NCBI RefSeq assembly: GCF_016758255.1
Contig: NZ_QYAD01000001.1
Span: 744,001 to 808,000 of the forward strand
Length of the DNA: 64,000 nt
DNA from: Leucobacter chromiireducens subsp. chromiireducens
GTDB lineage: Bacteria > Actinomycetota > Actinomycetes > Actinomycetales > Microbacteriaceae
Direction: 5' to 3'
A program made the position numbers and the translations under genes. Below the pieces are notes generated by a model. It was not told where the DNA came from. It searched no databases and saw only the letters and a program-made list of their open reading frames with translations. Position 1 is the first letter of the stretch, and each line of letters opens with the position of its first letter. Shown one piece after another: positions 27,288 to 36,588 of the stretch.

Positions 27288-29231
27288 CTAGCGGCGGGGG
27301 AGCGCGAAGCCGCGCGCCTCACCGGGGGACTGCAATTCCTCGAGGGCCCGCTTGACCGAGTCTGCGTAGATCTCGCCGCCGCTCGGGTTCGGGTGGATGT
27401 CGTCGCCGGCGAGCGCGTCAGGCACTCCGGTCACTGCGCCGGTCCAGTCGGCCACCACGACGCCCCGGTGATCCCGAGCGAAGCGTGTCAGCTCTTCGTT
27501 CACTCCGGGGATCCAGTCGCGGTCGGCGTGCGCGTTGACGAGCACGATCGGCCTGTCACCGGCCGTGCGGTAGATGGCGTCGAGATCCTCGGGAGCAACG
27601 GGACCGTTCGTACCGAGGCCGACCACGAGGAACGGGCGCAGGCGGCCGCTCGCCGCCCACTCGTCTGCCAGCTCGACGCCCACGCCCATGCCGCGCGACA
27701 CTGCGGCGTCAATCTCGATGCCGGGGAGCGCGGTCTCGAGCTCTGGAAGGCTTGCGAGCATCACCGAGTCACCCAGCGCGCTGATGCTGTCCCCACGCGG
27801 CACGAGCGGGCCCGGAGGGAGCTTGGGGCCCTTCTGGCCCTTGGGGTCCTTCTGGTCCTTCTGGTCCGTGCTGTCCGTCGGCGCCTCTGAATCCTTCGCG
27901 CCGTCGCTCGGCGAGTCCTTGCGATCTGCTTCGTCGGCGGAGTTCTGCGCAGAGGCATCCGCCGCCTCCTGCCCGCGGGCAATCGCCGCGGCAGCGGAGG
28001 TCTGCTCGGGCGCACGCGCGATGGCGAGTGCGGTGGCGGGCAGCGTCAACAGGAGGACCGCGCCCAGCGCGATCGTGACACCGCGCTGTTTGGGTGTGTA
28101 CGCAGACGGGCGGAACGCGAGACGCAGTGAACGGCGCAGCCCGAAACGGCGCACCGGCTGTTCAACAAAGCGGTAGGAGAGGGTGGCTGCGACGATCGTC
28201 GCGCCACCCGCAATGAGCGCGATACTCCAGGGATTACCCGCAGCGCCCAGCGCCGCCGTCACGATGATGAGCAGGGGCCAGTGCCATAGATAGATGCCGT
28301 ACGAGCGCTCACCGACCCAGCGGAGCGGGGCCACATCGAGGGCGCGTCCAATCGCGGCGCCGTTGCGCGTCACCGCCCACACGAGTGCCAGAGCCGCGAT
28401 GATCGCGAGCTGGAAGCCGCCCTCGAAGCTCTGCGGACTGCCCTCGGGAAGCGTGCAGGCGAGCCACGCGATCACTCCGAGCGCAGAGAGTGCGAGTGCG
28501 CCGAGCAGCACCTGTTGGCTGCGACGGAGCGGCGCGGGCGACTCCGCACCTCGGCGCGGGTGCACAAGTGTGGCGAGCGCAGCGCCCCAGAACAGCCCGA
28601 AGGTGTGGGTGTCTGAACCGAAGTAAATCCGAGTGGGATCGGCCCCCTGCTGGGACAGCATCACCATGAGCGCGGCGGAGGCGATCCCGAGCAGGGTGAG
28701 CAGCACCGCGCGGCTGCTGCGGCCGCGGAGGCGCAGCAGCGCGATGACGAGCAGGGGGAGCAGGATGTAGAACTGCTCCTCGATGGAAAGCGACCAGGTG
28801 TTGCGGAAGAGCTCGGGGGTATCGCGCGCGAAGTAATCGGCGCCATTCGCGATGAACACCCAGTTGCTCACAAAGAATGCGGTCCCCGTGATCTGCCGGC
28901 CGAGACCCACCAGAATGTCCCCGCCGATGAGGAGTGCAAGCGAGGAACAGACAAGCAGTACGAGCCCGAGCGCGGGAAGGAGGCGGCGTGCGCGGCGACG
29001 CCAGAACGCGCCGAGGCGAATACCGCCGCGCAGCTCTACCTCGCGCAGCAGCAGCGAGGTGATGAGGAAGCCGCTGATCGCGAAGAAGATGTCGACGCCG
29101 AGGAAGCCCCCCGGCAGCGCGTGCGGGAAGAAATGGTAGATCAGCACGAGCCCCACGGCGATTGCGCGCAGGCCATCGAGCCCGCCGAAACGGCCGGGCT
29201 GAGCTGGGGTGCGTGGCAGTGCTGAGGTCAT
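27288..29231 (-). CDS. OatA-like O-acyltransferase (acyltransferase-3 membrane domain plus SGNH domain)
   Basis: A 647-residue envelope enzyme. About ten membrane helices (residues ~15-400) form an acyltransferase-3 domain beginning GRFGGLDGLRAIAVGLVLIYHFFPHALPGGFLGVDIFFAISGFL. A Lys/Asp/Pro-rich linker with short repeats (near 445-475) leads to an extracytoplasmic SGNH domain with GDSVM (near residue 487), GTNG and DDIHPN (near 611), giving Ser, Asp and His for catalysis. The family O-acetylates peptidoglycan or other glycans. The ATG at 29231 is chosen because a longer frame runs antisense through truA. It faces the ribosomal operon and separates rplQ from truA, which are adjacent in many actinobacteria. 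Confidence 0.88.
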   Translation of the reverse strand: MTSALPRTPAQPGRFGGLDGLRAIAVGLVLIYHFFPHALPGGFLGVDIFFAISGFLITSLLLREVELRGGIRLGAFWRRRARRLLPALGLVLLVCSSLALLIGGDILVGLGRQITGTAFFVSNWVFIANGADYFARDTPELFRNTWSLSIEEQFYILLPLLVIALLRLRGRSSRAVLLTLLGIASAALMVMLSQQGADPTRIYFGSDTHTFGLFWGAALATLVHPRRGAESPAPLRRSQQVLLGALALSALGVIAWLACTLPEGSPQSFEGGFQLAIIAALALVWAVTRNGAAIGRALDVAPLRWVGERSYGIYLWHWPLLIIVTAALGAAGNPWSIALIAGGATIVAATLSYRFVEQPVRRFGLRRSLRLAFRPSAYTPKQRGVTIALGAVLLLTLPATALAIARAPEQTSAAAAIARGQEAADASAQNSADEADRKDSPSDGAKDSEAPTDSTDQKDQKDPKGQKGPKLPPGPLVPRGDSISALGDSVMLASLPELETALPGIEIDAAVSRGMGVGVELADEWAASGRLRPFLVVGLGTNGPVAPEDLDAIYRTAGDRPIVLVNAHADRDWIPGVNEELTRFARDHRGVVVADWTGAVTGVPDALAGDDIHPNPSGGEIYADSVKRALEELQSPGEARGFALPRR

Positions 29232-29325
29232 AGAAGAAGGCTTTCGGCCGCGCGCTGGGCGTCGCGGGCAATGCCGTCCAGTGTACGCCGCGTGCCTGGG
29301 CGGCGCGGGCCCGTCGTAGGTCTGG

Positions 29326-29331
29326 CAGGAT
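29326..29331 (+). promoter_or_regulatory. -10-like hexamer placed for a leaderless truA transcript
   Basis: CAGGAT ends exactly 6 nt before the truA GTG (29338). A good -35 is not seen. The spacing equals that of six other genes in the window and predicts a transcript starting at the start codon. Confidence 0.4.
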
Positions 29332-29337
29332 CGAGGG

Positions 29338-30228
29338 GTGAGCACCGAACCAGAAACCCCCACCGTGCGCGTGCGCCTCGACCTGGCGTACGACGGGACG
29401 GATTTTGCAGGCTGGGCGGCGCAGCCGGGCCTGCGCACGGTGCAGGGGGAACTCGAGCGCGCGCTCGGAGTGCTGCTTCGGGTGTCTGAGCCGCGCTTGA
29501 CGGTTGGCGGGCGCACCGATGCTGGCGTGCACGCGCGCGGCCAGGTGGCGCACCTCGATGTGACCGCAGAACAGCTCGAGAAATGGGGTGGCCGGGCCGC
29601 GTCAGAGCGCAGCGAGGCGGAGCTTGCGCGCCTGCGTGCTCGGAAGCTGAATGGTGTGCTGAAGCGCGGGGCGAGCGATATCGCGGTGCACTCGGTGCGC
29701 GTCGTGCCCGGCGCCTTCGATGCGCGCTTCGGGGCGCTGCGCCGCCGCTACGAGTACCGCCTGCGCGACGATGCCGCCCGCCGAGACCCGCTCACAGCGC
29801 GCTTCACCGCAGAGCTTGCCCACACGCTCGATCTCGAGGTGATGCAGCGCGCCGCGGATGAGCTGCTCGGCCTCAATGATTTCACCACGTTCTGCAAGGC
29901 GCGGGAGGGCGCCACCGCGGTGCGGGATCTGCTCTCCTTCGAGTGGCGACGCACCGATGACGGCGCGTACGCCGCCCGCATCGAGGCAGATGCCTTCTGC
30001 CACTCGATGGTGCGCGCAACTGTTGGTGCCGTGGTGGCGGTGGGGAGCGGACGCATCTCCGAGGAAGAATTCGTGGCACTTCGCGATGCCCGGGCACGCA
30101 GCAGCCGCTTCACGGTGATGCCGGCGCACGGGCTGTCCCTTGAAGAGATCGCGTACCCGGCGGACGCCGACCTTGCAGCGCGCGCCGAGCAAACCCGCGC
30201 CCGGCGCGACCCCCTCGGCGGCGAGTAG
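29338..30228 (+). CDS. truA: tRNA pseudouridine synthase A
   Basis: A 296-residue enzyme forming pseudouridine at positions 38-40 of tRNA anticodon arms. [25 protein letters not shown] opens the fold, and [16 protein letters not shown] (near residues 58-73) carries the catalytic Asp. [12 protein letters not shown] and the [20 protein letters not shown] end block are typical. The GTG at 29338 has little Shine-Dalgarno and may be leaderless. Confidence 0.97.
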   Translation: MSTEPETPTVRVRLDLAYDGTDFAGWAAQPGLRTVQGELERALGVLLRVSEPRLTVGGRTDAGVHARGQVAHLDVTAEQLEKWGGRAASERSEAELARLRARKLNGVLKRGASDIAVHSVRVVPGAFDARFGALRRRYEYRLRDDAARRDPLTARFTAELAHTLDLEVMQRAADELLGLNDFTTFCKAREGATAVRDLLSFEWRRTDDGAYAARIEADAFCHSMVRATVGAVVAVGSGRISEEEFVALRDARARSSRFTVMPAHGLSLEEIAYPADADLAARAEQTRARRDPLGGE

Positions 30229-30282
30229 CTCTCTGCTTGGCGGGGAGCGGCTCCCGGCCCGGCAGTGGATGAACCCCGCGTG

Positions 30283-30291
30283 TGCTAAAGT
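30283..30291 (+). promoter_or_regulatory. Extended -10 promoter of rplM-rpsI
   Basis: TGC-TAAAGT (30283-30291) is an extended -10. No clear -35 is present. Downstream TGATCC then TTGGTG matches the rpsL and infA start regions. Predicted leader is about 115 nt. Confidence 0.65.
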
Positions 30292-30412
30292 TGATCCTTG
30301 GTGCGTAAGCATCCGATTTGTTGAGCCCTCCATCGCTCTGGCACCCTCCGGGGACCGGGCAGCGGAGTGGGATTCACGAAACACCTCCAATTCGACAGAA
30401 AGCAGCACGATA

Positions 30413-30859
30413 GTGACTCGCACTTATTCGCCGAAGGCCGCTGAGCAGAAGCACGACTGGATCGTCATCGACGCAACAGACGTGGTGCTCGGCCGTCTGG
30501 CATCGCACGCCGCAGCCCTGCTTCGCGGCAAGCACAAGACGACGTTCGCTCCCCACATGGACATGGGCGACTACGTCATCGTTGTGAACGCTGACAAGGT
30601 GGTCCTCACGGGCAACAAGGCAGCGAACAAGAAGGCCTACCGCCACTCGGGTTACCCGGGCGGCCTCCGCTCGATGAGCTACACCGAGCTGCTCGAGAAG
30701 AACCCCGAGCGCGCCGTTGAGAAGGCGATCCGCGGCATGCTGCCGAAGAACTCCCTCGGTGCAGACCTGTTCCGCAAGCTCAAGGTCTACAAGGGTGCAG
30801 AGCACCCGCACGCTGCTCAGCAGCCCACCCCGTACACCTTCGGCCAGGTCGCGCAGTAA
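30413..30859 (+). CDS. rplM: 50S ribosomal protein L13 (uL13)
   Basis: A 148-residue early-assembly 23S-binding protein. The GTG at 30413 gives [34 protein letters not shown], the usual start; longer in-frame readings cross the promoter. [12 protein letters not shown] and [29 protein letters not shown] are family blocks. It forms an operon with rpsI. Confidence 0.98.
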   Translation: MTRTYSPKAAEQKHDWIVIDATDVVLGRLASHAAALLRGKHKTTFAPHMDMGDYVIVVNADKVVLTGNKAANKKAYRHSGYPGGLRSMSYTELLEKNPERAVEKAIRGMLPKNSLGADLFRKLKVYKGAEHPHAAQQPTPYTFGQVAQ

Positions 30860-30896
30860 CTGCGCCCCAACGAGACATTCAGAGAGAGACTTCACA

Positions 30897-31376
30897 GTGA
30901 CTGAAGAGCAGACCGTGGCCACCGAGAGCTACACCACCGAGACCCCGGCCTCGCAGGCCACCACCACGGCGCCCCGCCCGGCACTCACCGTCCCCGGTGC
31001 AGCTGTTGGCCGTCGCAAGCAGGCCATCGCTCGCGTGCGCCTCATCCCCGGCTCGGGCACGATGACCGTCAACGGTCGCGAGCTTGCCGAGTACTTCCCG
31101 AACAAGCTGCACCAGCAGCTCATCACGGATCCCTTCACCGTGCTCGAGCTCGGTGGCTCGTACGACGTGATCGCTCGCATCGTCGGCGGCGGCCCCTCGG
31201 GCCAGGCCGGTGCGCTGCGCCTCGCGATCGCTCGTGCGCTCAACGAGATCGACGCTGAGCACAACCGTCCCACCCTCAAGAAGGCTGGCTTCCTGAGCCG
31301 CGACGCTCGTATCAAGGAGCGCAAGAAGGCTGGTCTCAAGAAGGCCCGCAAGGCGCCTCAGTACTCGAAGCGCTAA
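30897..31376 (+). CDS. rpsI: 30S ribosomal protein S9 (uS9)
   Basis: A 159-residue protein whose C-terminal Arg (QYSKR) reaches the P-site tRNA. The first ~35 residues are a Thr/Glu-rich extension; the core starts at [30 protein letters not shown]. The GTG at 30897 follows AGAGAGAGAC. glmM starts 17 nt downstream with no terminator between. Confidence 0.97.
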   Translation: MTEEQTVATESYTTETPASQATTTAPRPALTVPGAAVGRRKQAIARVRLIPGSGTMTVNGRELAEYFPNKLHQQLITDPFTVLELGGSYDVIARIVGGGPSGQAGALRLAIARALNEIDAEHNRPTLKKAGFLSRDARIKERKKAGLKKARKAPQYSKR

Positions 31377-31393
31377 GTCGGAATCCTTTTCCG

Positions 31394-32743
31394 ATGGGAC
31401 GCCTTTTTGGCACCGACGGGGTTCGGGGTCTGGCCGGGGTCGATGTGACCGCCGAGCTGGCCCTGAACCTCGCGGACGCTGCGGCTCTCGTTCTCGGGCG
31501 TTCTGCCCGAAGCGAGAGCCGTCGTGCTATCGCGGTCATTGCCCGCGATCCCCGGGTTTCGGGAGAGTTCATCTCGGCCGCGGTTGCGGCCGGGCTGGCC
31601 TCGGCCGGTGTCGACGTGCTCGACGCCGGCGTGATTCCGACCCCGGCCGCCGCGTACCTCGTCGCAGACACGGGCGCCGACTTCGGTGTGATGGTGTCGG
31701 CTTCGCACAACCCGGCTGCAGACAACGGAATCAAGTTCTTCGCCGAGGGCGGGCGTAAGCTCGCCGACGACATCGAGGACGAGATCGAAGCGGCGCTCGA
31801 GCGCCCAAGCATCGCGGTGACCGGCCGTGAGGTGGGGCGCATTCAGCGCTTTGCCGACGCGGAGGACCGCTACCTCGTGCACCTGCTGGGCACCCTCGAG
31901 GGGCTGAGCCTTGAGGGCCTGCACGTTGTGCTCGATTGCGCACACGGCGCCGCGGCGGGAATTTCGCCCGACGTGTTCACCGACGCGGGCGCAAAGGTCA
32001 CGGTGATCGGCAACGATCCCGATGGCTTCAACATCAATGACGGTGTGGGCTCCACACACCTTGAACCGCTGATTGCGGCAGTCACCGAGCACGGCGCCGA
32101 TCTCGGCATCGCGCACGACGGCGATGCGGACCGCTGCCTCGCGGTGGACGCAGACGGAAACGTCGTTGACGGCGATCGGATCATGGCGATTCTTGCGCTC
32201 TCGATGTCGGCACGCGGCAAGCTTGAGCAGAACACGCTCGTCGCGACCGTCATGTCGAACCTCGGCCTCAAGCTCGCGATGGCCGACAACGGCATCGACG
32301 TGGTCGAGACGGGAGTGGGCGACCGCTACGTGCTCGAGGCGATCAATGCGCACGGCTACTCGCTTGGCGGCGAGCAGTCGGGTCACGTCATTATGAGCGA
32401 CTACGCAACCACCGGCGACGGCATCCTCACGGGGCTCCACATCGCCGCGGAGCTGAAGCGCACCGGCAAGACGCTCGCCGAGCTCGCGACGTGCATGCGC
32501 GTGTACCCGCAGGTACTCGTGAACGTGCGCGGTGTCGATCGCGCCGGCGTTGCCGGCGATGCCGTTCTGCAGCAGGCGGTGCACCAGGCCGAGCTCGCGC
32601 TGGGAGGCCAGGGTCGGGTGCTCCTGCGCCCCTCGGGAACCGAGCCCGTCGTTCGCGTGATGGTCGAAGCTCAGCACGAGGACCAGGCGCAGAAGCTCGC
32701 CGATGACCTCGCGGCCATCGTCAAGGAGCGCCTCGCTGTTTAG
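31394..32743 (+). CDS. glmM: Phosphoglucosamine mutase
   Basis: A 449-residue enzyme converting glucosamine-6-phosphate to glucosamine-1-phosphate for UDP-GlcNAc. It opens [15 protein letters not shown]. The phosphoserine lies in [16 protein letters not shown] (near residue 101), metal binding in AHDGDADRC (near 241-247), and GEQSGH and [11 protein letters not shown] complete the signature. It is probably read with rplM-rpsI. With glmS 1.6 kb downstream it supplies cell-wall amino sugars. Confidence 0.98.
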   Translation: MGRLFGTDGVRGLAGVDVTAELALNLADAAALVLGRSARSESRRAIAVIARDPRVSGEFISAAVAAGLASAGVDVLDAGVIPTPAAAYLVADTGADFGVMVSASHNPAADNGIKFFAEGGRKLADDIEDEIEAALERPSIAVTGREVGRIQRFADAEDRYLVHLLGTLEGLSLEGLHVVLDCAHGAAAGISPDVFTDAGAKVTVIGNDPDGFNINDGVGSTHLEPLIAAVTEHGADLGIAHDGDADRCLAVDADGNVVDGDRIMAILALSMSARGKLEQNTLVATVMSNLGLKLAMADNGIDVVETGVGDRYVLEAINAHGYSLGGEQSGHVIMSDYATTGDGILTGLHIAAELKRTGKTLAELATCMRVYPQVLVNVRGVDRAGVAGDAVLQQAVHQAELALGGQGRVLLRPSGTEPVVRVMVEAQHEDQAQKLADDLAAIVKERLAV

Positions 32744-32786
32744 TACGCACGGGCCCAAGCACTCAATCTGATCGGGATCCCCGCAG

Positions 32787-32831
32787 CTCATGCCCCCATC
32801 GTCTCCGCGAGGAGTACGGTGGGGGCATGAG
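32787..32831 (+). repeat. 12-bp perfect inverted repeat spanning a start codon
   Basis: CTCATGCCCCCA (32787-32798) is the exact reverse complement of 32820-32831, which includes the ATG at 32827. The 21-nt spacer contains the GGAG and the -10-like TACGGT. It could be an operator or, if transcribed from upstream, a hairpin hiding the start codon. Confidence 0.6.
32815..32820 (+). promoter_or_regulatory. -10-like hexamer placed for a leaderless transcript of the DUF3995 gene
   Basis: TACGGT ends exactly 6 nt before the ATG at 32827. It belongs to the set of seven starts with the same spacing in this window. Confidence 0.45.
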
Positions 32832-33294
32832 TGCTTTTCGGAGTGTTTCGCGACTGGTCAGCGGTGTGGGTCTCGGCGCGGTCGCCGCGCTGCACGCGGC
32901 ATGGGCGAGCGGCTCGACCTGGCCGGCACGCAACCGTCAGGAGCTCGCCGAAGCCGTCGTGGGGAACCGCAACGCGCTGCCTGATCGGCGCGCCACTGCG
33001 GCCGTTGCAGGCATTGCGGGCGTCGCAGCGGTGACGACCGCCGGCGCGTTCGGCGAGAGCACCGCCCTTGTGCGCGGGCGACGCCTGGTCGGTGTCGCGC
33101 TGCTTGGCCGCGCAGCCCTCGGCGGCGACGTCGCACTCGCGCTGCTCGGAATGCCGCCAGCGGGGAAGCGCTTCCTCGCGCTCGATGACCGCTGGTACCG
33201 CCCGCTGTGTGCGGTGCTCGGCGTTGCCGTACTCGCGGGGGCACGCCGCACGCGCAACGCGCCCCCCGAAGGAACCGACTCGTCGCGCCTATAG
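32827..33294 (+). CDS. DUF3995-like small membrane protein
   Basis: A 155-residue protein with about four hydrophobic stretches (near residues 8-27, 57-78, 88-107 and 125-140). HAAWASGSTWPARNRQELAEAVVG near residue 22 resembles the His-Ala-Trp...Gly...Trp-Pro start of DUF3995 proteins; this is from memory and not certain. No function is known for that family. Its stop overlaps the stop of the convergent coaA by 6 nt. Confidence 0.7.
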   Translation: MSAFRSVSRLVSGVGLGAVAALHAAWASGSTWPARNRQELAEAVVGNRNALPDRRATAAVAGIAGVAAVTTAGAFGESTALVRGRRLVGVALLGRAALGGDVALALLGMPPAGKRFLALDDRWYRPLCAVLGVAVLAGARRTRNAPPEGTDSSRL

Positions 33295-34338
33295 CTTGCG
33301 GAGCAGCACCTTCTGCACCCGGTGGTTGGCTTCCTTGCGGAGCATGAGGGTGGCTCGCGCGCGGGTTGGCCGAATGTTCTCAATGAGATTCGGCTCGTTG
33401 ATGTTGTTCCAGTACTCATCGGCGAGCGCCGACGCGACCTCGTCATCGATGCCCGCAAAGCGGCGGAAATGCGAGTTCGGGTTCGAGAACGCGGCCTCGC
33501 GGAGCCGGAGGAAACGGTTGCGATACCACTGATGGATGTCAGAGGTGCGTGCGTCGACGTACACCGAGAAGTCGAACAGATCGCTCACCGCGAGGGGGTG
33601 TTCCATCGACGCGGGCTGGAGCACGTTGAGGCCCTCGACAATGAGGATGTCGGGCTGACGCACCATCGTGTACTCGTCCGGCACGATGTCGTACAGCAGG
33701 TGGCTGTAGTGCGGCACCCGCACCTCGGCAACGCCGGCCTTCACCTGCGACACGAAACGCAGCAGCGCCCGACGATCGTACGACTCCGGGAAGCCCTTGC
33801 GGTGGCCGATGCCGCGGCGCTCAAGCTCGGCGTTCGGATAGAGGAAGCCATCGGTCGTGACGAGCTCTACGTTCGGCGTCTCCGGCCAGCGCGCGAGGAG
33901 GTCGCGCAGAATTCGCGCCACCGTCGACTTGCCCACGGCGACCGAGCCCGCGATGCCGATCACGAAGGGGCTCGGACGCTCGCCATTGCGCTGCAGAAAA
34001 CCGCGCGTGCGCTGATGCATTTCGCGCGCAGCGATCGCGTACTGATTGATGAGCCGGCTGAGCGGTCGGTACACCTCGGAGACCTCGGCCATGTCGAGCG
34101 GCTCCCCAAGACCCCGAAACGCCGCGATCTCCGCCTCGGTGAGCGGCATTGGGGTCTCGCCCGCAAGGCGGGCCCACTCGTCGCGACCAATCTCGATGAA
34201 GGGCGAAGTGAACTCCGGGCGAACCAGCGCCTGAGTGTCCGTACTCGGCTCCTGTGGGTGTGTGCCCCCGCCACCCACGTCGGCGATGACGGGGATTGGA
34301 CGTGTAAGCGGCTGCTGGGGTGAGTGGATCTCGGCCAT
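33289..34338 (-). CDS. coaA: Type I pantothenate kinase
   Basis: A 349-residue enzyme making 4'-phosphopantothenate, the first committed step of CoA synthesis. The P-loop GIAGSVAVGKSTVA is near residues 128-141. TTDGFLYPNAELERRGIGHRKGFPESYD and IVEGLNVLQP are typical. About 35 N-terminal residues before SPFIEIGRDEWARLA are extra; the ATG at 34338 follows GGGTGG. It is divergent from glmS with only 31 bp between, so the two promoters must overlap. Confidence 0.97.
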   Translation of the reverse strand: MAEIHSPQQPLTRPIPVIADVGGGGTHPQEPSTDTQALVRPEFTSPFIEIGRDEWARLAGETPMPLTEAEIAAFRGLGEPLDMAEVSEVYRPLSRLINQYAIAAREMHQRTRGFLQRNGERPSPFVIGIAGSVAVGKSTVARILRDLLARWPETPNVELVTTDGFLYPNAELERRGIGHRKGFPESYDRRALLRFVSQVKAGVAEVRVPHYSHLLYDIVPDEYTMVRQPDILIVEGLNVLQPASMEHPLAVSDLFDFSVYVDARTSDIHQWYRNRFLRLREAAFSNPNSHFRRFAGIDDEVASALADEYWNNINEPNLIENIRPTRARATLMLRKEANHRVQKVLLRKL

Positions 34339-34357
34339 TATCCACCCATCGTGCCAT

Positions 34358-34363
34358 TAAACT
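34358..34363 (+). promoter_or_regulatory. -10 for a leaderless glmS transcript
   Basis: TAAACT ends exactly 6 nt before the glmS ATG (34370). The coaA-glmS gap is only 31 bp and has no Shine-Dalgarno for glmS, which supports leaderless initiation. Confidence 0.6.
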
Positions 34364-34369
34364 GATGCC

Positions 34370-36220
34370 ATGTGTGGAATCGTCGGATATGTCGGCCCAA
34401 ATGATACGGTCGACGTTCTTATCAACGGACTGCGGCGTTTGGAGTACCGCGGCTACGACTCGGCGGGGATCGCCGTGGTTGATGACGACGGGGGTCTGAC
34501 CGTCCGAAAGCGCTCGGGAAAGCTCGCGCGACTCGAGGAGCTCCTCGCGGACAGCCCGGTCTCTGCGTCCAACACGGGCATCGGGCACACCCGCTGGGCC
34601 ACCCACGGCGGCCCGACGGATGAGAACGCTCACCCCCACCTCGGTGACGAGGGCAAGCTCGCGGTCATTCACAACGGCATCGTCGAGAACTTCGCTGAGC
34701 TGCGCGAGGAGCTCCTCGCCGACGGCATCGAGCTGCTCAGCGAGACCGACACCGAGGTGGTCGCTGGCCTGCTCGGCCGCGAGGTTGCCGCGACGGGCGA
34801 CCTTGAAGCCGCCTTCCGTGCGGTCGTGAAGCGCCTGCACGGCACCTTCACCCTGCTCGCAACCCATCGCGACGAGCCAGGCAAGATTGTGGCGGCCCGC
34901 CACCACTCGCCCCTCGTCGTTGGGCTCGGCGACGGTGAGAACTTCCTCGGCTCGGACGTCGCGGCATTCGTCTCCTCGACCCGTCGCGCCGTGGCGGTCG
35001 ACGAGGACAACATCGCCGTGATCACGCCCGAGGGTGTGCGCATCACCGACTTCGACGGCACCGAGGTGGAGTTCGAAGAGTACGAGGTGCAGTGGGACGC
35101 TGAGGCGGCCGACAAGGGTGGCTGGTCGTCCTTCATGGCGAAGGAGATCAACGAGCAGCCCGAGGCGATCGCCAACACCATTCGCGGCCGCATCGTCGAC
35201 GGGCATGTCGAGGTGCCGGAGCTCACCGAGCTCGGCGCTGAGCGCCTGCAGAACGTCGACCGGATTGTCATCATCGCCTGCGGTACCGCATCGTACGCCG
35301 GCATGATCGGCGCCTACGCGATTGAGCAGTGGGCCCGCATCCCCGTTGAGGTGCAGCTCAGCCACGAGTTCCGCTACCGGGATCCCGTGCTCAGTGAGCG
35401 CACGATGGTCATCTCCGTGAGCCAGTCGGGCGAGACCATGGACACGCTCATGGCTGTGAAGTACGCAATCGAGCGCGGCGTCACCACCGTGTCGGTGTGC
35501 AACACGCAGTCGGCCACGATCCCGCGCGAGTCTGATGCTGCGGTCTACACGCACGCCGGCCCCGAGGTCGCGGTGGCCTCGACGAAGGCGTTTGTTGCGC
35601 AGATCACGGCGCTGTACCTGATCGGCCTGCACCTGGGAAAGGTGCGTGGCACGCTGTCGGCTGAGGACGAAGCGGAAGCCGTGCGCCAGTTCGAGGCACT
35701 GCCCGAGAAGATGGCAGAGGCCGTCGCGACCCACGAGCAGATCGCGCAGCTCGCGCACTGGATGGCGGACACCCGCTCGGTGCTCTTCCTCGGCCGCCAC
35801 GTGGGCTACCCCGCCGCGCTCGAGGGCGCGCTGAAGCTGAAGGAGATCGCCTACATCCACGCCGAGGGCTTCGCGGCGGGCGAGCTGAAGCACGGCCCGA
35901 TCGCGCTGATCGACCACGGCCAGCCCGTGTTCGTGCTCGTGCCGAGCCCCCGCACCTCGCCGCTCATGCACGCGAAGGTGGTGTCGAACATCCAGGAAAT
36001 CCGCGCCCGCGGCGCCCGCGTGATCGCGATCGTGGAGACCGGCGATACCGCGGTGCTGCCCTTCGCGGACGACGTCGTACGGATCCCGCTCTCGGACGCG
36101 CTGTTCGACCCGATCCTGCAGGTGGTTCCGCTGCAGTGGTTCGCGCTCGAGCTCTCCACCGCGAAGGGGCTCGATGTTGATCAGCCCCGCAACCTCGCGA
36201 AGTCGGTCACGGTCGAGTGA
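34370..36220 (+). CDS. glmS: Glutamine--fructose-6-phosphate aminotransferase (isomerizing)
   Basis: A 616-residue enzyme making glucosamine-6-phosphate. Cys2 of MCGIVGYVG is the glutaminase nucleophile, and IGHTRWATHGGPTDENAHPH belongs to the same domain. Two SIS domains follow (CGTASYAG and SQSGETMDT near residues 305-365), and it ends LAKSVTVE as usual. No glmS ribozyme fits, since there are only 31 bp upstream. It heads a run of overlapping genes through tsaD. Confidence 0.98.
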   Translation: MCGIVGYVGPNDTVDVLINGLRRLEYRGYDSAGIAVVDDDGGLTVRKRSGKLARLEELLADSPVSASNTGIGHTRWATHGGPTDENAHPHLGDEGKLAVIHNGIVENFAELREELLADGIELLSETDTEVVAGLLGREVAATGDLEAAFRAVVKRLHGTFTLLATHRDEPGKIVAARHHSPLVVGLGDGENFLGSDVAAFVSSTRRAVAVDEDNIAVITPEGVRITDFDGTEVEFEEYEVQWDAEAADKGGWSSFMAKEINEQPEAIANTIRGRIVDGHVEVPELTELGAERLQNVDRIVIIACGTASYAGMIGAYAIEQWARIPVEVQLSHEFRYRDPVLSERTMVISVSQSGETMDTLMAVKYAIERGVTTVSVCNTQSATIPRESDAAVYTHAGPEVAVASTKAFVAQITALYLIGLHLGKVRGTLSAEDEAEAVRQFEALPEKMAEAVATHEQIAQLAHWMADTRSVLFLGRHVGYPAALEGALKLKEIAYIHAEGFAAGELKHGPIALIDHGQPVFVLVPSPRTSPLMHAKVVSNIQEIRARGARVIAIVETGDTAVLPFADDVVRIPLSDALFDPILQVVPLQWFALELSTAKGLDVDQPRNLAKSVTVE

Positions 36221-36588
36221 TTATTGGCATCGGGGTCGACACCGTCGACATCGCGCGCTTCGAGCGACAGCTTGAGCGCACGCCGGCGCTGCGCGCACGC
36301 CTCTTTACCGAGGCCGAGCGTGAGCTGTCGACCCCGTCGCTTGCGGCGCGATTCGCCGCGAAGGAGGCGCTCATCAAGGCGCTCGGGGGGTCTGACGGTG
36401 TGAGCTGGCAGGATCTCGAGATTCGTCGCGGCCCCGAGCGTGCGCCGGTCTTCGCCGCGACGCCCGGGCTCGCGGCAGCGCTAAGCCGTCGCGGCGCGGA
36501 CCGCAGCCACGTCTCGCTCACCCACGATGGGGGAGTGGCCACCGCGTTCGTGGTCGTTGAACGCACCGAGGGGAAGCAGGAGACATGA
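36217..36588 (+). CDS. acpS: Holo-[acyl-carrier-protein] synthase
   Basis: A 123-residue enzyme that moves 4'-phosphopantetheine from CoA to ACP. GIGVDTVDIARFERQLER and RFAAKEALIKALGG (the conserved Asp and Glu bind Mg) are present, and SLTHDGGVATAFVVVE ends the fold. The GTG overlaps the glmS stop and the end overlaps alr, so they are coupled. The nearby coaA feeds the same CoA-dependent step. Confidence 0.97.
   Translation: MIIGIGVDTVDIARFERQLERTPALRARLFTEAERELSTPSLAARFAAKEALIKALGGSDGVSWQDLEIRRGPERAPVFAATPGLAAALSRRGADRSHVSLTHDGGVATAFVVVERTEGKQET

Noticed and set aside
34339..34369. A conventional Shine-Dalgarno for glmS
   Set aside because: No purine-rich site is present in the 31-bp gap; the -10 position fits a leaderless start better.
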